In this document: one piece after another, positions 10,001-19,122 of the stretch | Numbering within the stretch: position 1 is the stretch's first letter | How the letters are laid out: each line of letters opens with the position of its first letter | Assembly: GCF_016907695.1 (NCBI RefSeq) | Contig: NZ_JAFBCK010000001.1 | Location: forward strand, 6,932,001-6,996,000 | Direction of reading: 5' to 3' | DNA from: Actinokineospora baliensis | GTDB lineage: Bacteria > Actinomycetota > Actinomycetes > Mycobacteriales > Pseudonocardiaceae | DNA: 64,000 nt | Notes under the pieces: generated by a model | Seen by the model: the letters and a program-made list of their open reading frames with translations, nothing else | The model's database searches: none | Told to the model about the DNA's origin: nothing | Program-made: the position numbers and the translations under genes

Positions 10001-12618
10001 ACGATGTGCCGCTGGCCAACACCGACACGGCAGCCTGGGACGGCTACCAGGCAGCGGTGGGTACAGCGTACCTGCCGCTCGGCGGCGTGCACTTGACCGC
10101 TGGCACGCACAAGGTGAAGTTCAAGGTGTCCGGTCGCAACGCCTCCGCCACGGGTTGGAAGATCGGCGTCGACTACCTCACCGCGGCGGCGATCGGTGCG
10201 GCCACCGCAGCCGACTTCGCCTCAGCGATGAACAACAACGGCATCGCCCCCGAAGGCACGGGGTCCGACCTGGATGGCAGCGGTGCCAAGGGAATCTCGG
10301 CGCAGACCATGGCCGCCGCGGGCTTGGCCCCCGGCGCGTCGCTGACCGTCGACGGCGCGACCTTCGTGATGCCCGCGCACCGGCCGGACGGCAACGACAA
10401 CGTCGTCGCCTACGGCCAGACCATCCCGCTACCCGCGGCGCAGCAGGTGAAGGCCAGCGCCATCGGCCTGCTGGTGGTCAACACGTGCTACAGCAGCCCG
10501 CAGCGCGCCGGTGGGGTCAACTACCTCGACAACACGACCGACCGGCCGCAGTTCCCGCCCGTGCCCGACTGGTTCATGGGCTCCAGGGACACCGCACAGG
10601 TCGTGCTGCCACACTTCACCCTCGGTACCGCGACGAGCACCGCGGGCCAGCCTCGACTGTTCACGATCTTCGTGCCCGCCGACCCGACCAAGGTCGTCAA
10701 GTCGGTGACGCTGCCCAACTACGGCACCACGTTCATGCCCGGTTGCGTTGGTGCTCCGGCGATGCACGTGCTCGCCATGGCGCCGCGTCCGGTCGCCACC
10801 GGGTGGCTGGGCGCGTGGTCGGCACCTGCGGACACCATCACCACCCCGCCGGGTGGCGCGGGACTGGCCAACCAGACCGTGCGCACCGTGGTGCACCCCA
10901 CCACGACCGGCTCACAGGTGCGGGTCACGCTGTCCAACGCGCTCAACCCGAACCCGGTCACCGTCACCAAGGCGTCCGTGGGCGCGCAGAAGGGCACCGG
11001 GGTCGAGGCCCTGGCCACCCCGGCGGCGCTGACCTTCGGCGGCACCGCGGCGGTGACGATCCCGGCCGGTGGCGAGGTGATCAGCGACGCGGTGTCCTTC
11101 CCGGCCACCGCGGGCGGCACGGGGAACCTGGTCGTCAGCGTGCACCACGCGAGTGCGGTCAGCACGATCCCGGTGCACGCCAACGCGACCGCGCCGGTGC
11201 GATTCGGTGCGGGGGACCTGACCGCGGCGACCTCGCCAACCGGGTTCACCACCGCGGCCAACGGCACGTACCTGGTGTCGAGCGTTCAGGTGTCCACAGC
11301 GGACACCTCGGCGGGCACCGTCGTCGTGCTGGGTGACCAGTACGCCGCCGCAGCAGGGCCGGACGCCACCGCGGGTCACCGCAACACCTGGGTCGACCGG
11401 CTTCCCGGCGCGCTCAACTCGGTCGGCGTTCCGTTGCCCGGCAGCATCGTCAACACCAGCCGCACCGGTTTGCCCGAGACCGCGGCCTGGAAGATGACCG
11501 AGCCCAGCGGTACGACGCTCCTCGACAGCGCCGGGTCGTCCCCGGCCACGCTGGCGGGCGGCTACACCCGCACCACTGCCCGTGGCGGAGCGGTGGACTT
11601 CAACGGCACCACCGGATACGCCGCGACCAGTGGCGCGGTGCTCAACACCGCGCGCGGGTACACGGTTTCTGCGTGGGTGAACCTCGAGTCCACCTCGACG
11701 ACGGCGACGGTTGTGGCGCAAGGCGGTACCGCGACCGGGTCGATGCTGCTGCAGTACTCCCAGCCCGCCAACGCCTGGGCGCTGACAGGCCCGGGGTCCG
11801 ACACCGCGGGCGCGGCACTGGCCACTGTGGTCGGTCCGGCACCTACCCTGAACACGTGGACGCACCTGGTCGGCACCTACGACAGCGCCACCCGGCTGCT
11901 TTCGCTGTACGTCAACGGCCAAGCCGTGGGCACCCCCGTGGTGTCCACCGCCACCTGGACCGGCACGGGCCCGCTGTCCATCGGCGCCCTCAAGCTCTCC
12001 GGCGGCACCGTCTCGAACTACTTCAACGGCTCCATCACCGACGTCCACGCCTTCCAAGGGTCGTCAACACCCGTAGACGCCCAGGTCCTGTACCGCGGCG
12101 ACTCCACCGCGGGCCCCCGGACCGGCGTGGGCTCAGCCTCCCTGACCAACGCCGCCGACACCCTGCACCGCCACGCTTACGGCGAACCGAACCTCCGCAC
12201 CGTCGTAGTCGCCCTAGGCGCCAACGACGTGCTCGCGGGCCGCTCCAAGGACGACATCCTGGCCAGCTTCCGCTCGGTGATGCACCAGGCCAACGCCAGT
12301 GCCCTCCGCAACACCCGCCGCACCGACGGCTCCCTCGTCCACGTGATCGTCGCGACGATCCCCGCCCTGGGCCTACCCGCCGCCGACCCCCGAGAGATCG
12401 TCCGCCAACAGGTCAACGACGCTCTGGTCAACAACTACACCGACCAAGGCGCCGACGAGATCGTCGACATCGCCGCCGCGGTGGCCGACCCGACCAACAG
12501 CCACCAGATCAACCCGAGCCACCTGACCTCGGGCACCTTCAACGAAACCTATTTCACCACCGTGGCCAACGCCATCAGCCTGGCCGCCTCCACCTTCCCC
12601 CCGACCGCGCAGTTCTAA
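7075..12618 (+). CDS. Large secreted multidomain protein: DNRLRE-like, CBM-like, degenerate SGNH hydrolase split by a LamG domain
   Basis: 1847 residues. A signal peptide (about 1-42, ending AQAA) precedes an N-terminal wall-protein-like region. A DNRLRE-type beta domain follows (YPVYVDPSMT then a SYFRFNTSEL segment, about 320-505), then Ig-like segments and two carbohydrate-binding-like beta domains (about 740-890 and 895-1040). From about 1240 the protein matches the front of an SGNH/GDSL hydrolase (WLGAWSAPADT, NQTVRTVVHP). At block I, where GDS is expected, it reads GDQ (1420-1422), so the nucleophilic Ser is missing. A LamG/concanavalin-like domain (about 1480-1680) then interrupts the fold before block III (ALGANDV) and a terminal NPSHLT. 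Probably an extracellular binding protein. A weak GGGG precedes the ATG. Confidence 0.85.
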   Translation: MRRRSRMSLHAARHRLSVPGTLLLAAVVGVVGLAIPAQAAAPAPSAPAAAPTAAEDSALQRARATGKPVEVAERTTESTQVIARPDGKFVLESSAAPQRVKRDGKWLTVDATVRTTPEGTLSPVATPLDVAFSAGGTAPYVTLKSPHGDGQVALTWPSPLPTPKVDGPSVTYPAVFPGVDLVLTASDLGYSQVLVVHDAAAAANPALREIKVTSRTTGLTLTSGADGALSAVDGTGKPVFRGSTPTQWDSSQPAGHAKPSAQDPEGGRVQRVDVAVTKATEQQGRVAGKAAKVETGEVSVRPDIAALTKPDVKYPVYVDPSMTGNQLAWGETTQNGWNYFNANMDAQVGRCYNGNNQCGALTVARSYFRFNTSELAPRAGWPAVVWKAQVATTQTHGAHLCVAEPVQIRRTGVFTGSLSWNNPAVEGVLDTRSSGAGDQCGGAGGVLFESNDLKDYLQAASIGSWPDIHMALTAPNEAEQLQWKKFATSGAAAPKVVVEFSFRPNQPTGLAVPSAYLCSSTATTGTATPTLTATATDNNNPTLPIVLRYEVFNSNGIQVANSGNDVQIASGTTGAWTTPPLGDGVYRFQVGAIGQYPGDPSRYLWGPAYSTSYYFIVRTTPIPALPTIRSVDYPAQNWGAAANNPGSFILSDPTNPDVLGFSYSFTGPGTQTIPGPVDCEIDRQFGTTGGWVSGKTNVPIRVPSGLSPGYHTLHARSFDSARKFSPEQSYQFYVAPPTPVASTRIEAESMAFSQPGGQNVPVTNQVSCCWVTWSGGAHVHFQGTAVNQQFSLAFTVATERDYELGLGVTRSMDYGQTQFSIDGVAVGQPTDAGPVGSFDHYDPVVRTRQLSLGTRRLTAGTHTLTVKLTGANAGAVGDRFHAGIDFLQLNPTGRFEAEQANQVTPTQPAGQSMTVVAQNQAGGTASWSEGAQLAFDATADNASVELAVKIAQEADYALGVNLTKGPQQAKVAVSVNDVPLANTDTAAWDGYQAAVGTAYLPLGGVHLTAGTHKVKFKVSGRNASATGWKIGVDYLTAAAIGAATAADFASAMNNNGIAPEGTGSDLDGSGAKGISAQTMAAAGLAPGASLTVDGATFVMPAHRPDGNDNVVAYGQTIPLPAAQQVKASAIGLLVVNTCYSSPQRAGGVNYLDNTTDRPQFPPVPDWFMGSRDTAQVVLPHFTLGTATSTAGQPRLFTIFVPADPTKVVKSVTLPNYGTTFMPGCVGAPAMHVLAMAPRPVATGWLGAWSAPADTITTPPGGAGLANQTVRTVVHPTTTGSQVRVTLSNALNPNPVTVTKASVGAQKGTGVEALATPAALTFGGTAAVTIPAGGEVISDAVSFPATAGGTGNLVVSVHHASAVSTIPVHANATAPVRFGAGDLTAATSPTGFTTAANGTYLVSSVQVSTADTSAGTVVVLGDQYAAAAGPDATAGHRNTWVDRLPGALNSVGVPLPGSIVNTSRTGLPETAAWKMTEPSGTTLLDSAGSSPATLAGGYTRTTARGGAVDFNGTTGYAATSGAVLNTARGYTVSAWVNLESTSTTATVVAQGGTATGSMLLQYSQPANAWALTGPGSDTAGAALATVVGPAPTLNTWTHLVGTYDSATRLLSLYVNGQAVGTPVVSTATWTGTGPLSIGALKLSGGTVSNYFNGSITDVHAFQGSSTPVDAQVLYRGDSTAGPRTGVGSASLTNAADTLHRHAYGEPNLRTVVVALGANDVLAGRSKDDILASFRSVMHQANASALRNTRRTDGSLVHVIVATIPALGLPAADPREIVRQQVNDALVNNYTDQGADEIVDIAAAVADPTNSHQINPSHLTSGTFNETYFTTVANAISLAASTFPPTAQF

Positions 12619-12625
12619 CCCCCAC

Positions 12626-12659
12626 CCGAAGGGCGGACCGACCACGGTCCGCCCTTCGG
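12626..12659 (+). terminator. Strong hairpin terminator
   Basis: A perfect 14-bp stem (12626-12639 with 12646-12659) with loop GACCAC begins 8 bases after the stop of the large secreted protein. Confidence 0.85.
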
Positions 12660-12810
12660 CATTCCCACCCCAAGCGTCCGCCCGAACCCACACCCCCACC
12701 TGGTGCACGACAGGTGATGGCGGGCGAGCGGACCTGGAACTCCGGCCGTTTCCCGCGTGTACTTCTTCCACCGGACTCCTCAATCCCGTATCCCCCCGGA
12801 GGCAGACACG

Positions 12811-13086
12811 ATGCGCAGGACAACCGCGCTGGCTGGCGCACTGCTGATCGCGGCAGGAACCCTGGTAGCCACCACCACGACAGCGAGCGCCCACGAGTTC
12901 TGGGGCCGCTACCACATCGGCGTTTACCACAACCGAGCCGAATGCGACGCCGACTCCGACAACCTGCACAGACCCCCCTACATGTACACCGACAACTGCT
13001 ACTGGTGGGACCAAGACCCCGGCGACTTCGGCAGCCGCAACGACGGCCCCGGCTGGTACTTCTACGTCCGCGAGGACATCCACTGA
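12811..13086 (+). CDS. Small secreted protein (91 aa)
   Basis: The ATG at 12811 is chosen because GGAGG lies 8 bases upstream and the product then begins with a textbook signal peptide (MRRTTALAGALLIAAGTLVA, cleavage near ASA-HEF at about 28). The mature ~63 residues are rich in Trp/Tyr/His/Asp (EFWGRYHIGVYHN, NCYWWDQDPGDF) with two Cys that could form one disulphide. I do not recognise a family; it resembles small actinomycete secreted proteins of unknown role. Followed by two hairpins. Confidence 0.75.
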   Translation: MRRTTALAGALLIAAGTLVATTTTASAHEFWGRYHIGVYHNRAECDADSDNLHRPPYMYTDNCYWWDQDPGDFGSRNDGPGWYFYVREDIH

Positions 13087-13092
13087 CGCCAC

Positions 13093-13160
13093 GGTGCTCG
13101 CCCGCCCCGGGTGAGCACCAAGCAGCATCCACCCTCGGCCGAGTCAGGCCGAGGGTGGAT
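13093..13160. terminator. Two hairpins between convergent genes
   Basis: The first is GGTGCTC (13093-13099) with GAGCACC (13113-13119). The second is a perfect 14-bp stem (13127-13140 with 13147-13160) around GAGTCA. They lie between the rightward small secreted protein and the leftward gene ending at 13213, so termination may work in both directions. Confidence 0.75.
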
Positions 13161-13212
13161 AACGTCTCCCTTGACTTGCCTCCCTCAAACGAGCCCCAGG
13201 TACGCCAGCGGG

Positions 13213-14082
13213 CTAGTGGGACCACTGCACGCCTCGCGGCGAGGCCGCCGCGAGGTCGGTTTGGCGAAGATGGATTTCCCCGGCATCGTCGATCCGCAAT
13301 GGTGTCGTGCTGAACGCCCCCGATCCGTCTCGGGACAACCCGCGGATCGCCCACACTTCTCTGGGGGTGGCGGACTGCGCGAACCGCACACGCAGGTCCA
13401 GCACGGTGTACGAGTGCTCCGGAACAAGGATCAGCGCGGAAGGCGCGGTGGCGAGCTGTCCGTGGATCGCGAAGGCGTGCGAGGTACCTCTGGAGAGCGG
13501 CGCGGGTAGCCGCAGGCGGTCTGGCGCGATGAGGGTACCGCCGTAGAGCACACGCGGCTCCTGGATCTGGCACGTGGTCGTGAAGTCGAGCTCGACGAGG
13601 TCGTCCTCGACAGCGGTGGTGCGGTGCAGTTCCAGCAGCTCGGGCCGGGAACGGTCGAGCGACAGCACAACGTGGAGCTCGGTGCTCGTCCGCACGGCCC
13701 GCGAACCGGATACGGGGGTGGCCTCCGCCAGTTCGGCGAGGTGGTCGATCGCCTCGTCCACCCGGCGGCGGATGGTGCGGGTGTCGCAGTTGTCCTCGTT
13801 CGCGACCCAGGAGACGCGGTCCTGGTACAACGCGTGCCGCGCCTCGGCCTTCAGTGCGAACGCGACGAGCGCCACCTCGGCGAGGTCGTCGGGCAGTCGG
13901 CGCGCCAACTCGGTGAGCCGAGCGGTCACCTTGCGCCGGATCGCCAGTTTGTCGTCACCGCTGACGATCTCGCAGGCCGCGCGCAGCGCGGGACCCACCC
14001 GGTCCTCGATACCGCTCGCGAGCACGCCCCGCCCCTTGCGCAGCGACTTCAGTTCGCGAACCAAGTTCACATGACCGATCAT
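13213..14082 (-). CDS. Uncharacterised protein paired with a vWA protein
   Basis: 289 residues from ATG 14082 (GGGAGA upstream). The N-terminal ~125 residues are helical with conserved-looking LVRELKSLRKGRG and RTIRRRVDEAIDHLAE segments, a pattern I associate with actinobacterial regulators of unknown function. The C-terminal half is beta-rich and may be a sensor or binding domain. No catalytic motif is visible. It follows the vWA gene by 81 bases on the same strand, so the two probably form an operon divergent from the AfsR-like regulator. Confidence 0.7.
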   Translation of the reverse strand: MIGHVNLVRELKSLRKGRGVLASGIEDRVGPALRAACEIVSGDDKLAIRRKVTARLTELARRLPDDLAEVALVAFALKAEARHALYQDRVSWVANEDNCDTRTIRRRVDEAIDHLAELAEATPVSGSRAVRTSTELHVVLSLDRSRPELLELHRTTAVEDDLVELDFTTTCQIQEPRVLYGGTLIAPDRLRLPAPLSRGTSHAFAIHGQLATAPSALILVPEHSYTVLDLRVRFAQSATPREVWAIRGLSRDGSGAFSTTPLRIDDAGEIHLRQTDLAAASPRGVQWSH

Positions 14083-14163
14083 CTTCGTCTCCCTCGTGGA
14101 CCGCTTCGCCCCGCGGAGCCTGCGCCCGCGGTGTGGACCAGAAGTGGACAGATGGTGGATGTC

Positions 14164-14742
14164 TCAGACGTGCTCGGGAGCGGCCCGCCGTGTGACCGAT
14201 ACGCTCAGGGCCGTCGCGACGCGGATGCCGTCCTGGCCGAGGAACACACCGGACACACCGATTCGGCCGAGGGTCCGCTGGTCGGCGGCTCCGATGCCGT
14301 AGGCGACCACTTGTGGACGAGTCGGCCACTTCGGGTCAGCGAGTGCGTTGTACGCCTTGGGCCACGCCGCCGGGTCTGTTGGCCTGCCGTCCGAGACGAA
14401 GAACACCACCGGCCTGCGCACGAGGAACCGCTCTGCCTTCAACGCCCGCACGTCGCGCTCGATGGTCTCGCGCACGAACGTGAACGCGAGTCCGAAGTTC
14501 GTACCCACCCTGGGGCGGGGCACGGTCAGGTCGGGGAGCTCCTCTATGGGCCGCAACGGGTGCAGCAGTCGGGGTATGCCCGCGAACCCGACAACGCCGA
14601 CCCGCGTCCGTGCTGCGGCGTGTGCGTCGGCGCACACCGCGGTACGGAACTCCCGCAAGCCCAGGTTCAGGTCCCCTACGCGGTCGGCCATCGACGACGA
14701 CAGGTCACAGACCACATAGCACGGCACGATCTCGGCGCGCAT
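14164..14742 (-). CDS. vWA-domain protein (TerY-like)
   Basis: 192 residues. The ATG at 14742 is chosen because GGAGGAG lies 6 bases before it. Nearly the whole protein is a von Willebrand A fold. The MIDAS metal site reads DLSSSM (about 13-18), the core has VGVVGFAG, and the later strand has VVFFVSDGRPTD. It is short for the family and has no membrane segment, so likely cytosolic. In actinobacteria such stand-alone vWA proteins accompany tellurium-resistance-type and vWA ternary conflict systems (family knowledge). Here the only partner visible is the unknown gene downstream. Confidence 0.85.
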   Translation of the reverse strand: MRAEIVPCYVVCDLSSSMADRVGDLNLGLREFRTAVCADAHAAARTRVGVVGFAGIPRLLHPLRPIEELPDLTVPRPRVGTNFGLAFTFVRETIERDVRALKAERFLVRRPVVFFVSDGRPTDPAAWPKAYNALADPKWPTRPQVVAYGIGAADQRTLGRIGVSGVFLGQDGIRVATALSVSVTRRAAPEHV

Positions 14743-14884
14743 CAGTTCTCCTCCGTCCGGATCGGGTGATCGTCTCCGGCCCGTGTCGACCGAAAGTGGA
14801 CGAAATGGGGACACCCTGATACCCGGACGGCCGATTGCGCGATGTGTTCAGCAGAGAACAAGCTCGCACGCGGGGAGGCGCGGA

Positions 14885-17857
14885 GTGGACTTTCGGATGT
14901 TTGGCCCGCTTGAGGCGTGGCACGAGGGCAAGCCTGTGCCCTTGGGAGACCAGCAGCAGCGGTTCTTCCTCGTGGTGCTGCTGCTGCACGCCAACCGGCC
15001 ACTATCCCCCGAACGGCTGACAGAGATCATTTGGCCCAGCCTCCCGGAACGGGTCAACCTGGTGCGCGGCTACATCAGCAAGCTGCGCACGGCTTTCCGC
15101 GAGGCTGACGACGTCGACATCGAGAAGACCCCGACCGGGTACGCGTTGCGGGTCACCGACGACCAGGTCGACACGACCAGGTTCTACCGGTTGCGCGAGG
15201 CAGCACGTGGCGCCGCCGATCGCGCCGAGGCGATCGACTTCTTGCGCGAGGCGGTCGCCCTGCGCCGCGGTCGGTTCCTCGAGGACATCGATATCGACCG
15301 GGTCGGCGGGCCTGACGTCGTCTTCTCCGAGGACGCGTTCCACGACGCGGTCGGTGATCTGGCCCAACTGGAACTCGACGCGGGCGACCACAGGTCCGCG
15401 CGGGACCGGTTGCGCGACGCGGTGCGGATGGACCCGGTCCGGGAGCGGTACGCCGCGCTGCTGATGCGGGCTCTACTCGCCGACGACGACCACCTGGCCG
15501 CGTGGCGGGTCTTCACCGAGACCGAGGCCGCGCTCGCTGAGATCGACCAACTCCCGGGCCCGGTGCTGCGCAACCTCGCCGCCCTAACGGAACAAGGGGA
15601 TCCGGTCAGCTCGCTGCCGCCGCGATCGAGGAGCTTCACAGGTCGGGAGGACGAGTTGGCGGCGATCGAGGACGCCGCCGCAGCAGACAGTGGCGTGGTC
15701 TGGTTGAGCGGTGCGCCGGGCGTCGGCAAGAGCGCTCTTGCCGTCGAGGCCGCGCACCGGATGCGCGACCGCTTCCCACAAGGGCAGCTCTTGGTCCGGC
15801 TCAACGGGCACACGCCGAACGTGCGCACGACGACAACCGAGGACGCGCTGGCCCAACTGCTGGTGGAGATGGGCATGCCCGCCGAGCAGGTGCCCGCGAC
15901 CGCTGGGCGGAAGTACTCGCTGTACCAATCGATGCTGCACAACACCAAGCGGCTCGTCGTGCTGGACAACGCGGAGTCCGCCGAGCACGTCCAACCCCTG
16001 CTGCCCCAAGCTCCCGGCTGCTTCGCCATCGTGACCAGCAGGCGGATGGGCGGTGCGGACACCGGCGAGCACATCCGGCTTGCCCCGCTGCCCGCGGGCG
16101 CGGCTGTCGAGCTCTTCCGGGCTGTGGTCGGATCGCGGCGGGTACCGGGCGTCCCCGACGAGCTCGCCGCCGTGGTCAAGCGCTGCGGCCACCTGCCGAT
16201 GTCGATACTCGTCGTCGCCGCGCTGTTCCGCAGGCACATCAGTTGGCCGTTGCACCACCTGCTCGACCTGTTGGAGGAGAGCGGCCCGTGGCGCAGCGAC
16301 GGTGATGACCTCGCGGCCGCGCTGCGGATGTCGTACCAGCTGCTCGACGCCTCGCGGCAGCGCATGTTCCGGCTGTTCGGACACCTACCGGGGCCAGAAC
16401 TGGACGTGCAGGGTGCCGCTGCGCTGGCGGGTTGCGACGTGGCGACCGCCCGCGCCACGTTGGACTACCTGCACGAGGTCTGCCTGATCGAGGAAGTTGC
16501 GACCGAGCGGTACCAGATGCTCGACCCGCTCAAGGAGTTCGCCGCTGCCGAGCACTCTCCCGACACCGCCGACGAGGCGGCCACCGGGATGACGCCCACC
16601 GAGGCTGAGGCTGCCCTGCTGCGGCTGCTCGACTTCTACCTCGTCGCGCTGACCTCGGCCGTCAGCACGGCTTATCCGTTCGACCGGCACCTGCAACCGA
16701 CCTCGCACCGCGCCTGCGCTGCCGCGCCCACCTTCACCGATCCGCGCGCCGCACTGCGCTGGGTCGAGGACGAGCAGGGCAACCTGGTCGCCGCCATCGG
16801 TCACGCCGCGGACAACGGCAGGCCGGGACACGCCTGGCGGATGGCTGTGCTCATGTGGCGCTACTTCCACACCACCAGCCAGGTCGAGGACTGGATCTCG
16901 ACCATGGGCCGGGCCAAGGAGATCGTGTTCGACGAACCGGACTACTACGGTCAGGCGCACGTGTTGCTCAGGATGGCCACCGCGTACAACCGGCTCGGCA
17001 GGCTGACCGAGGCACGGGCGCTCGCTCAGCAGGCACTGCCCCGGTGGCGACGGCTCGGTGATGCCCGCGGCGAGGCGGCAACGCTCTGCGCTCTGGCGAT
17101 CCCGATCGCGGAACTCGGTGAGCACGACTTGGCGGTCGAGCACTTCACCAGCGCGCTGGCCAAGTACGAGCAGTGTGCCGACCTGCGTGGTCAAGGGCAC
17201 GCGTTGAGCATGCTGGGCCACTTCAGCGAGCTGCGTGGCGATCTCGACCTGGCCCTCCGGCAGAACGAGGCCGCTGTTCCCCTGCTGCACGCGGTCGGCC
17301 ACGCGCAGGGGCTGGCGCACGCGCTGAACAACCTGGGCTCGGTCCAGCTACAGCTCGGCTTGGCCGAAGAAGCGCTGGACAACCACGTCGAGGCGTACGA
17401 GAGCGCGCTGGAAGCCGGGGACCCCTGTACGCAGGCCTATGCGTTGAACTACATCGGCAACGTGCACCGCGTACAGGGCCGGTTCGCTGAGGCCGCACAC
17501 CACCAGATTCGAGCGCGGGCCGTCGCGGAGGGGACCATCGATGCCGACCTGCACGCCCGGCTCCTCTGCGACCGTGGCGAGACCGCGCTGGCCATGGGCG
17601 AGATCACCGAAGCCCGTGCCTCCTACGAGGCGGCATTGGACCTCGTGGGGGGCGACGGTGACCGGATCCACCAGGCACGCGCGCACTACGGTCTCGCCCG
17701 TGCTCTGCACGATGCGGGCAAGCACGAAGCAGCCTCACCGCAGTGGAGGCTGGCCGAAACCGGGTTCACCGCACTCGGACAACCGGAAGCCGCGGTCGTC
17801 CGAGCACAGCTGGAAGCACTCGACTGCCCTTGTCAACGGCCGGGCGGATCGCGATGA
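14885..17857 (+). CDS. AfsR/SARP-family regulator with NB-ARC ATPase and TPR repeats
   Basis: 990 residues. The GTG at 14885 is chosen over upstream in-frame starts because GGGGAGG sits at 14872-14878 and the protein then starts directly with the SARP domain (VDFRMFGPLEAW). Domains: OmpR-like winged HTH (about 1-95), bacterial transcriptional activator BTAD (about 100-245), NB-ARC ATPase with Walker A GAPGVGKSA (about 275) and LVVLDNAES, and TPR repeats from about 600 to the end. This is the AfsR layout, a STAND switch controlling secondary metabolism or a local cluster. Divergent from the vWA pair and convergent with the XRE-TPR gene. Confidence 0.93.
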   Translation: MDFRMFGPLEAWHEGKPVPLGDQQQRFFLVVLLLHANRPLSPERLTEIIWPSLPERVNLVRGYISKLRTAFREADDVDIEKTPTGYALRVTDDQVDTTRFYRLREAARGAADRAEAIDFLREAVALRRGRFLEDIDIDRVGGPDVVFSEDAFHDAVGDLAQLELDAGDHRSARDRLRDAVRMDPVRERYAALLMRALLADDDHLAAWRVFTETEAALAEIDQLPGPVLRNLAALTEQGDPVSSLPPRSRSFTGREDELAAIEDAAAADSGVVWLSGAPGVGKSALAVEAAHRMRDRFPQGQLLVRLNGHTPNVRTTTTEDALAQLLVEMGMPAEQVPATAGRKYSLYQSMLHNTKRLVVLDNAESAEHVQPLLPQAPGCFAIVTSRRMGGADTGEHIRLAPLPAGAAVELFRAVVGSRRVPGVPDELAAVVKRCGHLPMSILVVAALFRRHISWPLHHLLDLLEESGPWRSDGDDLAAALRMSYQLLDASRQRMFRLFGHLPGPELDVQGAAALAGCDVATARATLDYLHEVCLIEEVATERYQMLDPLKEFAAAEHSPDTADEAATGMTPTEAEAALLRLLDFYLVALTSAVSTAYPFDRHLQPTSHRACAAAPTFTDPRAALRWVEDEQGNLVAAIGHAADNGRPGHAWRMAVLMWRYFHTTSQVEDWISTMGRAKEIVFDEPDYYGQAHVLLRMATAYNRLGRLTEARALAQQALPRWRRLGDARGEAATLCALAIPIAELGEHDLAVEHFTSALAKYEQCADLRGQGHALSMLGHFSELRGDLDLALRQNEAAVPLLHAVGHAQGLAHALNNLGSVQLQLGLAEEALDNHVEAYESALEAGDPCTQAYALNYIGNVHRVQGRFAEAAHHQIRARAVAEGTIDADLHARLLCDRGETALAMGEITEARASYEAALDLVGGDGDRIHQARAHYGLARALHDAGKHEAASPQWRLAETGFTALGQPEAAVVRAQLEALDCPCQRPGGSR

Positions 17858-17894
17858 GCGCACGCCGCGATCCGCCGAGGCTTACGGCGGTGCT

Positions 17895-19094
17895 TCAGAC
17901 CTGGTGCAGAACGCGGTTCAGCCCCGGGTAGACCTGCCGGACCGCGCGGTGGTTGCGCCAGCGACTCAGTGTCCTCGCCACCTCCCGCAGGTCCATGCGC
18001 ACGGTCGCCGAGTCGACGTGCGCCGCGTCGTCGAGGACCTCGAACAGGGTCACGCAGCTCTGGTCCACCTCCCCCGACAAGGCGTGGGCGAGGGAACGCC
18101 GGACCCCGAATCGAGCTCGCGAGCGGCGCGACCCGATCGGTATCAGCGTCACCGCCCGATCGAGCAAGGCAGCTGACTCGGCGGCTCTGCCGAGGTCGCA
18201 CAGCGACCACCCCCTGGCCAGCTCCACCGGTTCTGGCGCGGTCGTGCCGAGGACCGGGTACGCCCGAACGTCCGCGGTGGCCGCCTCGATCAGCGCCGCG
18301 GCTCGGTCAGACGCGCGTTCGTAGGCGCCGAGATCACCCGCGAGGGCGTGGCCCTGTGCTTCTCGGCGCGCGGCCATCGCGAGGGTGCGCCTGCTGGGCG
18401 TGCCGATTTGCTGGGCCTGCCGGGCCAGGTCGATCGTGCGGATCGGGTCGTGGCGGTAGAGGGCCAGGCCCGCTTCACGGACCAGCGCATAGCTCGCTAT
18501 CTCGTGATCGCCCCCCGCGCGAGCCAGCTCAGCGGCGTGCCTGGTCCACCACAGCGCTCCCTGGTCGTCCCCGGACTCCTGGTACATCCAGCCCGTGTAC
18601 TCGGCCATCCGCGCCGCGAGCAGCAGCAGACTCGCTCTAGTCGGCTCGGGGTTCTCGGCGGCGAGCGCGTGCACGGTGCGCACGTGCGCGACGAGGGGCT
18701 CCAGCACCATCGCCGGGCTCGCCTGCGCGCCGAGAACCCGCAGGTGTTCGAAGGAGGTCCGCATGCCCTCGATGACCCGGTCCTCGAGAGTGGGTCGGGG
18801 GCCACCCACGAGTGCCAGACCGAGGACCGTGCCCGCGGTCAGCACCTGCCTGCGGTCCAGGGTCAGGTTCTCGGCATGCCGGTCACGGTCCGCGCGGGCG
18901 GCCGCGATCAGCTCCCCGCCCGCGCCGAGTGCGGCGTCGCAGAGCTTGGCCAGGGTCTCGGTCGGTGCCCTGAGCCCCCTCTGGACCCTGCTCAGGTAGC
19001 CCTTGCTGTAGTTGACCCGCTTGGCCAGGGCTCCGATCGACAACTCAGCCGCGACGCGGTGGTGGTGCAACCGCTCAGCGAATGATTCAGCCAC
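17895..19094 (-). CDS. XRE-family regulator with TPR-like C-terminus
   Basis: About 399 residues. An XRE HTH (about 5-60: LSIGALAKRVNYSKGYLSRVQRG) is followed by DRRQVLTAG and a long helical TPR-like region, a layout very common in actinomycetes. The start is ambiguous: GTG 19094 has GGGAGG just upstream, while ATG 19106 and ATG 19115 are in frame. A perfect palindrome at 19123-19138 lies just upstream and may be its own operator. The leftward 58-residue secreted peptide gene sits directly upstream. Confidence 0.85.
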   Translation of the reverse strand: MAESFAERLHHHRVAAELSIGALAKRVNYSKGYLSRVQRGLRAPTETLAKLCDAALGAGGELIAAARADRDRHAENLTLDRRQVLTAGTVLGLALVGGPRPTLEDRVIEGMRTSFEHLRVLGAQASPAMVLEPLVAHVRTVHALAAENPEPTRASLLLLAARMAEYTGWMYQESGDDQGALWWTRHAAELARAGGDHEIASYALVREAGLALYRHDPIRTIDLARQAQQIGTPSRRTLAMAARREAQGHALAGDLGAYERASDRAAALIEAATADVRAYPVLGTTAPEPVELARGWSLCDLGRAAESAALLDRAVTLIPIGSRRSRARFGVRRSLAHALSGEVDQSCVTLFEVLDDAAHVDSATVRMDLREVARTLSRWRNHRAVRQVYPGLNRVLHQV

Positions 19095-19122
19095 TGTGCC
19101 TCCCATTTCGGCCATCTTGAGT

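Noticed and set aside
7120..10110. 996-codon minus-strand reading frame
   Set aside because: Shadow of the large secreted protein; composition is Gly/Arg/Val-rich without any fold signature.
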